48,867 nucleotides of DNA from contig JAHDFM010000025.1 of NCBI GenBank assembly GCA_020628165.1, forward strand, positions 1 through 48,867, written 5' to 3'. This document shows positions 42,785 to 48,867 of this stretch, piece after piece. Under the pieces are notes generated by a model. It worked only from the letters and a program-made list of their open reading frames with translations, was not told the origin of the DNA and searched no databases. Position 1 is the first letter of the stretch, and the number at the start of each line of letters is the position of its first letter. The stretch comes from Bdellovibrionales bacterium. Lineage in GTDB: Bacteria; Bdellovibrionota; Bdellovibrionia; Bdellovibrionales; UBA1609. Made by a program: the position numbers and the translations under genes.

Positions 42785-43086
42785 TCCTAACCATTATAAG
42801 TCTTTAGAGAGATCAATAACAACTGGATTCAGGGTTAATACGGATATATCTTTAATCTTAGTCAAAACCTAGACCTTCCCTCTTAGAAGTTGGCGATCTT
42901 TCAATATTTAGAGGACCTTATAATAAAAAAGGTATTGATATAATTTTAGTAACACTTAAGTGAAAAATTAGAATAAGGTTAAACGCTTGCATGTAAATTG
43001 ATCTAAAAATAATATAACATTGAAAAACTAAGAACTCTTTAGAACCGTCATAAGTAAAAACTTATTTAATTTACTAATACTGATTA
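42785..43086. other. 302-base AT-rich gap with a possible minus-strand promoter
   Basis: No gene seen. On the minus strand TTGTTA (42822-42817) and TATAAT (42798-42793) are spaced 18 bases, close to the sigma-70 consensus. The -10 box lies only 8 bases before ATG 42784, which would give an almost leaderless transcript of the GT-C gene. The rest is AT-rich without repeats. Confidence 0.35.
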
Positions 43087-44475
43087 TTAGCTAAAAACGT
43101 GAATAAGGAGCATGGCAAAACTCATAAGGCACACAAAAGGAATGATATACTTTAAAGCAAACAACCATTGGGTGTACATCTTATCATCTACAATCTTTAT
43201 GTTGCCAAAGAATTCTGTTCTGCGCACAGAATCGCTCATATAAAATAACACTAAAAAAACAACCACCAAACCAGATGCTGGTAACAGCACATTGACTAAT
43301 ATAAAATCAAAAAACTCAAACAAACTCATGTTCAACATTTTCAGAGTGTTCATCTTAGAAAACAAAATAGCAGGAAGTAGTGTCAGCAAAAGAGCTAAGC
43401 TGGCCACCTGAAAGCTAGTCTTTCTATGTCTCTTCTTATTGATTTCTTCTAAGTTGGACGTCAGGGTTTCAAACAGCCCCATGCATGCACCCAGAGACGA
43501 TACATATAAAAATAAAAAAAGTGCTAAAGCATAAAATAGACCATTTTCAATTTTTAACAAGAAAACAGGAATAGCTTCAAAAACTAGAGACGGACCTTTC
43601 ACAGAGCTCACTTCAAACAATCCACTCATTACGAGAGGAAACACCAAAAGACCAGCAAATAAAGATAATGTCGAATCAACCGTTGCCACTCGAAAGCTAT
43701 TGGCAGGTATATTAAACTTAGAGTTCAAATGACGACCAAAACTCACCGTCAGCCCCAAGCCAATACTTAAGGTGAACATCACCTGCCCCAGAGCATAACT
43801 CAGAGACGCCAAATTCAATTTAGTAAAGTCCGGATAAAAGAAATAGCGAAGAGCCTGTGTCGATAAATTCAATGACAAAGACTTTATGGTCAGTAATATA
43901 AAAAACAAAACAAAGAAAGGCACAATAAAACTCACCCAACGTTCTATTTGCCTCTCAATACCGCGAATCACAAAAAATAGAATGAGCAAAAGGTTTAAAA
44001 TAATAAGAACAATTTGATAAAATAAATTATCTCTTAAGCGAAAGAACATACTTTCGGGCTCATAATTGAGGTCAACAAAAACGGACCTCACAAATTCAAT
44101 AAAAAAATAACTCACCCAGGAACTAATAAGTAACAAATAAGCCAACATCAAAAAGGCCACAATCACCACAAAGTAACTGCTAAGACTCATAATTCTTTTT
44201 AAAGATTTTGAGTGATGACTCATTTGAAACGATGACAGGATATCTTTGGTTCCAGCAAGCAACCCTTTGCGAGTTAATCGCCCCAACATCAATTCAGCAG
44301 CCAAGATCGGCACGCCAACAATGAGCCCTATAAAAATATAAATTAGAACAAAGGCTCCGCCCCCGTTCTCAGACACCACAAATGGGAAGCGCCAAATGTT
44401 GCCAAGCCCCACTGCGGATCCGATAACAGCAAAGTAAACACCTAGTCTGGTGCTCCATAAGGAGCTTCGTCTCAA
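43087..44475 (-). CDS. sodium-dependent neurotransmitter-symporter family (NSS/SNF) transporter
   Basis: The 462-residue product has the NSS signature WSTRLGVYFAVIGSAVGLGN then IWRFPFVVSENGGGAFVL in helices 1 and 2, the sodium/substrate site region. About eleven membrane helices follow. Bacterial members take up amino acids or other small amines with Na+. Substrate cannot be read here. Translation starts at TTG 44475, overlapping the der stop (TTGA), with AGGAG 6 bases upstream inside der, so it is coupled to der. It is the last gene of rnc-era-der-NSS. Confidence 0.93.
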   Translation of the reverse strand: MRRSSLWSTRLGVYFAVIGSAVGLGNIWRFPFVVSENGGGAFVLIYIFIGLIVGVPILAAELMLGRLTRKGLLAGTKDILSSFQMSHHSKSLKRIMSLSSYFVVIVAFLMLAYLLLISSWVSYFFIEFVRSVFVDLNYEPESMFFRLRDNLFYQIVLIILNLLLILFFVIRGIERQIERWVSFIVPFFVLFFILLTIKSLSLNLSTQALRYFFYPDFTKLNLASLSYALGQVMFTLSIGLGLTVSFGRHLNSKFNIPANSFRVATVDSTLSLFAGLLVFPLVMSGLFEVSSVKGPSLVFEAIPVFLLKIENGLFYALALFLFLYVSSLGACMGLFETLTSNLEEINKKRHRKTSFQVASLALLLTLLPAILFSKMNTLKMLNMSLFEFFDFILVNVLLPASGLVVVFLVLFYMSDSVRRTEFFGNIKIVDDKMYTQWLFALKYIIPFVCLMSFAMLLIHVFS

Positions 44476-45797
44476 CGTCCGCTCCTCATTATAAAAATTC
44501 TGACCGGCAAGCCTTGTAGGTCCCAGTTCTTTTTTATTCTGTTAGATAAAAAGCGACGATAGGATGGCGTCACTCCATCTGGGTGGTTAGCAAAGGCAAT
44601 AAAACTAGGAGGCACTTGCTCAGTTTGCGTGAGATAGTAAAATTTCACATTTTTAGTGCCGTAAACCGGGCTCGGTGCTTGCCTGATGACATCATAAAAG
44701 AATTTATTTAACTGCGAAGTAGAAATTTTTATATTTAAACGTTCCCACGTCGTTTTTAATAAGTTCAACATCTGCACCACACCTGTTCCAGAGTGAGCGC
44801 AAGTGAAGGTCACTGGAATGTCTTTGAAAAAGTGAAACTCCTGCTCTACTTTTCCACGAAACCACTTTCTAGCTTCTGGACGAGTTTCTTTAGCTAAGTC
44901 TAATTTGTTGGCCACTAATATGACCGTTTTGTGTTCAGAAAGGATGTATTCAACCACATTAGCGTCTTGCTTCGTTGGACCTTCAACAGCATCCACAACT
45001 AGTAAAACTATGTCTGCTCTCGCAATGGCTTTTTGTGATTTGATCGCAGACAAATATTCGACCCCATCGTTGCGCTTACTTTGTCGGCGCATACCGGCTG
45101 TATCAACAATGATATAAGGCTGACCATTGTGCTCAAAAGCTGTTTCAATAGCATCAACGGTGGTTCCTGCTATGTCAGACACCAACATGCGATTTTTACC
45201 TAATAAATAATTGCACAAAGAGCTTTTACCGACATTCGGCTTACCAACAATGGCAATTCTAAGACCTTCTCTCACTGTGTTTTCTGGCTCTTTTAAGTTT
45301 GCGATCACCCACTCAACCAATTCATCAACATTGTCTCTTTTTTCAAAAGAACAAGCGAGGAGATCTTCACCAAACTCGTAGAACTCACTTAAGATCAAAT
45401 CACTTTTGTGCATTTGATCGACTTTATTGACTACTATAACAAAAGGCTTTTCGCTTTCTTGAGCTAAACGTACAAGCAGGCGGTCTTCAGGCAAGAGTCC
45501 TGACTTTCCGTCCATCACAACGATCAATAAGTCAAAAGTATGAATCATCTCAAGCAAGTTTTCTTTGATCAGTTTTGAAAACGTGTCCTCTGCCTCTGTC
45601 AAACCACCCGTATCGACGACATCAAATTTTTTGCCCCACCATTCCGTGGGTTCAATCTGAATGTCACGAGTCACGCCAGCTTCATTTTTAACCACCGATT
45701 TACGTGTGCGAGTGAGCACGTTAAACAAAGTGGACTTACCTACATTCGGACGGCCAATAATGGCAACTTTCGGCGTGACTTTATTGCTTAACGACAT
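44472..45797 (-). CDS. der: ribosome-associated GTPase Der (EngA)
   Basis: The 441-residue product has the diagnostic two consecutive GTPase domains: G1 loops GRPNVGKSTLFN (about residue 16) and GKPNVGKSSLCN (about 185), DTGG and DTAG as G3, NKVD and NKLD as G4. A KH-like C-terminal domain ends with VPPSFIAFANHP and RIFIMRSG. Der acts in maturation of the 50S subunit. Its start overlaps the era end by 17 bases and its end the NSS start by 4. Confidence 0.97.
   Translation of the reverse strand: MSLSNKVTPKVAIIGRPNVGKSTLFNVLTRTRKSVVKNEAGVTRDIQIEPTEWWGKKFDVVDTGGLTEAEDTFSKLIKENLLEMIHTFDLLIVVMDGKSGLLPEDRLLVRLAQESEKPFVIVVNKVDQMHKSDLILSEFYEFGEDLLACSFEKRDNVDELVEWVIANLKEPENTVREGLRIAIVGKPNVGKSSLCNYLLGKNRMLVSDIAGTTVDAIETAFEHNGQPYIIVDTAGMRRQSKRNDGVEYLSAIKSQKAIARADIVLLVVDAVEGPTKQDANVVEYILSEHKTVILVANKLDLAKETRPEARKWFRGKVEQEFHFFKDIPVTFTCAHSGTGVVQMLNLLKTTWERLNIKISTSQLNKFFYDVIRQAPSPVYGTKNVKFYYLTQTEQVPPSFIAFANHPDGVTPSYRRFLSNRIKKNWDLQGLPVRIFIMRSGR
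44482..44486 (-). promoter_or_regulatory. Shine-Dalgarno AGGAG inside der for the TTG start of the transporter gene
   Basis: On the minus strand AGGAG is followed by 6 bases and TTG at 44475. It supports the non-ATG start and translational coupling to der. Confidence 0.7.
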
Positions 45798-46680
45798 AAC
45801 CCATTTCCTTCATAAAGGATTTATTTTCCATCCAACTTGGCTTTACTTTCGTGAACAATTCTAAGTAAACTTTTTCACCCAACATGTCTTCAATGTCTTT
45901 GCGTGATTTTGAACCAATCTCTTTGATTTTGCTCCCCTTTGTGCCTATCACAATTGAGCAGTGATTTTTTTTGGAGACTATAATGTCGGTGAAAATTTTT
46001 GTGATGTTCTTTCCTTTGGCTGGCAAGAATTTCTTCACCTTCACCGTTAAGTTATAGGGAAGTTCTTGGCTCAGAGCTTGAAAACACTTTTCACGAATGA
46101 TCTCTTCAACCCACTCACGAGTGATCGAAGTAGTGAAGCTGTCGGTGTCGTAAAGAGGTGCTCCAGATTCAGGTAAGTTTTTAAACACTTCTTCAAGAAT
46201 AAGTGATGATTGATCGTAATCTTTATCTAGAGTGCTGTGTTTAAAGTAAGACACCCCTTGTTCTTTGAGTTTGTCTTCAAGAAAAAGAACTCGTCGTGAT
46301 AAATTGGTGTCCATTTTATTTATCACTACAAACCATTTTTTTCCCGATTTCTTAGCTTGGTCTATGTGATACTGAATCACCTGAAAGTCTGAAATCTCCG
46401 TGGTCACAACTAACATCAAAATGTCAGACGAATCAAAAACATTGCCAGCCTCATCACTCAAAAACTGATTCAGCCCTTTGCTAGCTTTTACAAAACCAGG
46501 AGCATCAACAAAAAGAGCCTGCATTCTGTCATCTGAAAAAACACCCACCTTGCTCTTACGAGTGGTTTGCGGTTTTTCTGTGACAATCGAAACCTTCTCT
46601 CCAATGAGTTGATTCACTAGTGAGCTTTTTCCCATATTAGGCAACCCAATAACTCCTACAAAACCTGCTTTATAACTCAT
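45781..46680 (-). CDS. era: GTPase Era
   Basis: The 299-residue product has an Era-type GTPase domain (G1 GLPNMGKSSLVN, DAPGF as G3, NKMD as G4) and a C-terminal KH domain with VIGTKGSKIKEIG. Era binds the 3' end of 16S rRNA during 30S assembly. GGAGG is 4 bases before the ATG; the start overlaps the rnc stop by 4 (ATGA). The rnc-era order is the common bacterial one. Confidence 0.97.
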   Translation of the reverse strand: MSYKAGFVGVIGLPNMGKSSLVNQLIGEKVSIVTEKPQTTRKSKVGVFSDDRMQALFVDAPGFVKASKGLNQFLSDEAGNVFDSSDILMLVVTTEISDFQVIQYHIDQAKKSGKKWFVVINKMDTNLSRRVLFLEDKLKEQGVSYFKHSTLDKDYDQSSLILEEVFKNLPESGAPLYDTDSFTTSITREWVEEIIREKCFQALSQELPYNLTVKVKKFLPAKGKNITKIFTDIIVSKKNHCSIVIGTKGSKIKEIGSKSRKDIEDMLGEKVYLELFTKVKPSWMENKSFMKEMGYVVKQ

Positions 46681-47360
46681 ACGTCCTCCAAGGCTTTTTT
46701 AGCAGCCATTTGCTCTGAACTTTTTTTTGTGGTTCCCACTCCGATACAATCGATAAAATCTTTAACAAAGACCTGGCTGTAAAACACACGACTGTGATCA
46801 GGCCCCTCTTGTTTAACTAGAGTGTATGTGGGCGTGATTTTAAATTTCTTCTGAACCAGCTCTTGTAAACTTGTTTTGTAATCAGCAGCATAAAACTGAG
46901 ACATATCGAGAGATTTTAAGCGCGGCAGATAAATATTGCGCACCCACTGAGTGGTGTTTTGAAAGTCACTATCTAAATACACAGCACCAACTATGGCCTC
47001 AAAACAAGAAGCCAACAGCCTTGGTTTTTTTTCACCTTCCATCTTCACTTCCCCGCGCCCGAGCAAAAGTTGAGATTGCAAACCTAACTCAATAGCTAAG
47101 GTAGAAAGGTAGTCCTCATTCACTAAGCTTGCTCGTAACTTAGAGAGCTCCCCCTCATTGAGGTGAGGAAACTCATCGATGAGTAAGTGACTCAAGATCA
47201 AATCAAGAACCGAATCACCAAGAAATTCTAGCTTTTCGTTATTACCAACGGACTGTCCAGATTTACTGAACTCATTGTGATAGGACTTATGGGTCAAAGC
47301 CTGTTTTAAAAACTTTGTGTCCTGGAATGTATAGCCCAAGCAGGGCGTTTGTGAGGTCAT
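46677..47360 (-). CDS. rnc: ribonuclease III
   Basis: The 227-residue product carries the RNase III signature NEKLEFLGDSVLDLILS with the metal-binding acidic residues, the second cluster CFEAIVGAVYLD, and a C-terminal dsRNA-binding domain (SLQELVQKKF, SSEQMAAKKALED). It cleaves double-stranded RNA in rRNA processing. ATG 47360 is the start because AAGGAG is spaced 6 bases; TTG just before it is less well placed. It is the first gene of the operon. Confidence 0.97.
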   Translation of the reverse strand: MTSQTPCLGYTFQDTKFLKQALTHKSYHNEFSKSGQSVGNNEKLEFLGDSVLDLILSHLLIDEFPHLNEGELSKLRASLVNEDYLSTLAIELGLQSQLLLGRGEVKMEGEKKPRLLASCFEAIVGAVYLDSDFQNTTQWVRNIYLPRLKSLDMSQFYAADYKTSLQELVQKKFKITPTYTLVKQEGPDHSRVFYSQVFVKDFIDCIGVGTTKKSSEQMAAKKALEDV

Positions 47361-47366
47361 CAAGGG

Positions 47367-47372
47367 CTCCTT
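47367..47372 (-). promoter_or_regulatory. Shine-Dalgarno AAGGAG of rnc
   Basis: AAGGAG on the minus strand, 6 bases ahead of ATG 47360. It decides between that ATG and the TTG directly before it. Confidence 0.8.
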
Positions 47373-47406
47373 CTAAATCTTTGTAAACAAAAGATCCCAA
47401 CAAATT

Positions 47407-47430
47407 TATTAAGTCATCTTTATGACTTAG
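47407..47430. repeat. 24-nt stem-loop motif, copy 2 of 2, upstream of rnc
   Basis: TAAGTCAT (47410-47417) and ATGACTTA (47422-47429) make a perfect 8-bp stem with loop CTTT. The 24 bases 47407-47430 match 14714-14737 at 22 positions. It lies about 50 bases before the rnc start, within the likely leader or promoter. rnc leaders are often cut by RNase III itself, though that needs a longer stem. Confidence 0.55.
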
Positions 47431-47625
47431 AACCCATTCCTACCACCAACAATGCTTAGCGTCAAGATCTGAGGTTAGCTTTACATCTACAAAACTGGCA
47501 CACCCGTTGCTCATATATATTAATAAAGAAGTAAAAGACTACGTAAATTCAGTCACTTACAAGCCTTTCACTAGGTAAGCTTTAGATAGCTGTCAGACAA
47601 TTTACGGCACTTTAAGGGATGAGAT

Positions 47626-48144
47626 ATGAAATTTGTAATAGCATTACTTGGAACATTGCTCACGGCAAGCTTTAGTGTAGAAGCGGCTCAAATGAAGTTA
47701 TTAAAAAGCCAGGAAAAAGCATTCTTCGCAGAAGACGCTAATGGCTTCTTTAAAGGACTCAATTTAAAAACTAAGGTTTACATCTTTAACTCACGCGATT
47801 CTTTGAAGTGTGGATCTAGCTTAAAAAGAGGTTTAAAAACTCTTTCTTATTTTTGTAAAATTGATTTACCAGATGCTGAAAACATCACCCGACTTCATAA
47901 AATGGAGAGTCACAATGTCGTCAACGTTGTTCATGGTCGATTGAAAAAGAAAGTCCATATCAAGATCGATGAGAGTGGAAAGTCAGTAAAATTCTCAACA
48001 GAGTTTGATGACACTGGTATCGACTGGGATGTTTCAAAATTCAATGATGAATTCTATGCAGTCTATGCAAAATCAGCCCAAAGCATCTTAGCCAAAGCAA
48101 TGTTAAAAAAAGGCCTCAAAGTACAAACGATAGACAGAAAATAA
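47626..48144 (+). CDS. small exported protein of unknown function
   Basis: The 172-residue product has a signal peptide (MKFVIALLGTLLTASFSVEA, cleavage after Ala20 or 21). The mature basic region contains two Cys (SLKCGSS, SYFCKID) and no domain I know. A GGGATGAG ribosome site precedes the ATG. It is a single gene with its own terminator at 48147-48190, divergent from rnc. Confidence 0.6.
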   Translation: MKFVIALLGTLLTASFSVEAAQMKLLKSQEKAFFAEDANGFFKGLNLKTKVYIFNSRDSLKCGSSLKRGLKTLSYFCKIDLPDAENITRLHKMESHNVVNVVHGRLKKKVHIKIDESGKSVKFSTEFDDTGIDWDVSKFNDEFYAVYAKSAQSILAKAMLKKGLKVQTIDRK

Positions 48145-48146
48145 AT

Positions 48147-48190
48147 AAAACTACGTCAAGCGAAGCTTTTTCACGTTGAGCGTAGTTTTT
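48147..48190 (+). terminator. Rho-independent terminator
   Basis: AAAACTACG (48147-48155) pairs with CGTAGTTTT (48181-48189), and inner TCAA with TTGA extends the stem. The descending arm ends in TTTTT. It starts 3 bases after the stop of the exported-protein gene at 48144. The A-run/T-run symmetry lets it work in both directions. Confidence 0.7.
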
Positions 48191-48240
48191 CATTCTGAGC
48201 GAAGCGAAGGACCTAAACGCAAAAAAAGTAAGTCCTTCAC
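48191..48240. repeat. partial copy of the inverted-repeat family
   Basis: CATTCTGAGCGAAGCGAAGG (48191-48210) followed by ACC matches the left arm of the family. GAAGGAC (48205-48211) and GTCCTTC (48232-48238) form a short stem. The element is cut short on the right but lies between convergent genes like other copies. Confidence 0.65.
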
Positions 48241-48259
48241 TTTTAAATTGTGAGTAAAA

Positions 48260-48682
48260 TTAATGAAAAATTTCCACTTCGGAGCTACATAAACGAAGAG
48301 TCTCAGAGTCCTTAAGTTCACCTTCTAAGCTATAAGTCACTTTAACTGTAAAACGAGTATCTCCAAGTGGGTCTGTTTCAACCCCAGAAAAAATAAGTTT
48401 AGCAAGACCTAACTGCTCAAAAGTTTCTTTTTCAATACTCTGAATAGACAGCCCATTACTTAAAGAAAGGCACTGTTCACTCAATTTTGGATTTTGTAAA
48501 AGCTGAATAACCTCATCAACATACGGCAGAGATATATCGAAGTTATATTCATAGTTACTGAAGCCTTTTAGCTCTGTAATCTCAGCATATATCTTAGAGT
48601 TACTTGTAGTTTCCTCACCAAAAGAAAAAACTGGTAACAAAATTATACACAATAAAGCAACCAAAAAATTATTTGTACTCAC
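48260..48682 (-). CDS. small exported protein of unknown function
   Basis: The 140-residue product has a signal peptide (hydrophobic 6-20, cleavage near FSFG at 22). The mature acidic region has two Cys (SEQCLSL, LRLCSSE) that may pair. The sequence is beta-rich (TRFTVKVTYSLEGELKDSE). No family recognised. AGGAGG lies before the ATG at a usual distance (cctcct at 48688-48693). Single gene, convergent with the one ending at 48144. Confidence 0.6.
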   Translation of the reverse strand: MSTNNFLVALLCIILLPVFSFGEETTSNSKIYAEITELKGFSNYEYNFDISLPYVDEVIQLLQNPKLSEQCLSLSNGLSIQSIEKETFEQLGLAKLIFSGVETDPLGDTRFTVKVTYSLEGELKDSETLRLCSSEVEIFH

Positions 48683-48855
48683 TCAAACCTCCTAACGATT
48701 TAAAACGTGATACTCAAAATGTGTTTTCTAAACAAGCTTATAGGAAATAATTTCAGTTATAATTAGCTTTTTTGTAAAATGTGCTGTCCATTTTCGCGGT
48801 AACAATAAACTGTCATCATTAGTACATCACAGTTATCACGAGAGAGAGAAAGGCT

Positions 48856-48867
48856 GTCATCCTGAGC
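48856..48867. repeat. start of another inverted-repeat copy, cut by the window edge
   Basis: The last 12 bases are GTCATCCTGAGC, identical to the left end of the copy at 2939-2950. The rest lies outside the window. Confidence 0.5.

Overview
The window is a low-GC (roughly 40%), gene-dense chromosomal segment from a Gram-negative bacterium. I infer a Bdellovibrionota-type organism (Bdellovibrio or Bacteriovorax relatives), with moderate confidence. The reasons are the many secreted proteins of unknown family, a multi-LamG surface lipoprotein, an unusual lipobox ending Q-N-C, type IV pilin-like genes, Cys-patterned exported proteins, and a murein-recycling trio. Most of the window is chromosomal housekeeping. 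I see no rRNA, tRNA, CRISPR array, prophage or complete insertion sequence.

Layout. 1-5.1 kb: the tail of a glutaryl-CoA-dehydrogenase-like gene, a 2OG-Fe(II) oxygenase with an unusual C-terminal domain, an outer-membrane barrel, a lipoprotein, and a large secreted protein with a possible His/Cys dyad. 5.1-6.1 kb: a LuxR-type regulator with a Gly/Asn-rich tail, followed by an acyl-CoA thioesterase. 6.6-11.4 kb: overlapping mutS and glnD. 11.5-15.4 kb: a secreted HExxH protein, a LysR regulator and a small exported protein. 15.7-19.0 kb: a 1096-residue lipoprotein with three LamG-like domains. 19.0-20.5 kb: purF. 20.6-23.9 kb: ldcA, mpl and an amidase that appears cytosolic, in one overlapping operon. 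24-27.2 kb: two proteins of unknown function, a threonine-dehydratase-type PLP enzyme and a Cys-rich exported protein.

27.3-35.2 kb: a compact purine operon on the minus strand, purM - unknown gene - purB - purC - purS - purQ - purL - pdxH. It has several overlapping start/stop codons and an uncharacterised Rossmann-like gene translationally coupled between purM and purB. 35.4-35.8 kb: an acetyltransferase resembling AAC(6'). 36.1-41.1 kb: a barrel protein and three pilin/pseudopilin-like genes resembling PilV, PilW and PilX/GspK, on two converging transcripts separated by stem-loops. 41.2-42.8 kb: a GT-C-type membrane protein. 43.1-47.4 kb: an rnc-era-der operon with an NSS transporter gene coupled to its end. 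47.6-48.7 kb: two small exported proteins.

The genes fall into a few processes. These are purine synthesis (purF plus the main operon; purH, D, E and K are not here), cytosolic recycling of murein peptides, RNA/ribosome maturation (rnc, era, der), genome maintenance and nitrogen signalling (mutS, glnD), and cell-surface construction. Between transcription units there is a family of short inverted-repeat elements with GTCATCCTGAGC-type ends, in varying states of decay. A separate 24-nt stem-loop motif occurs twice, about 33 kb apart.
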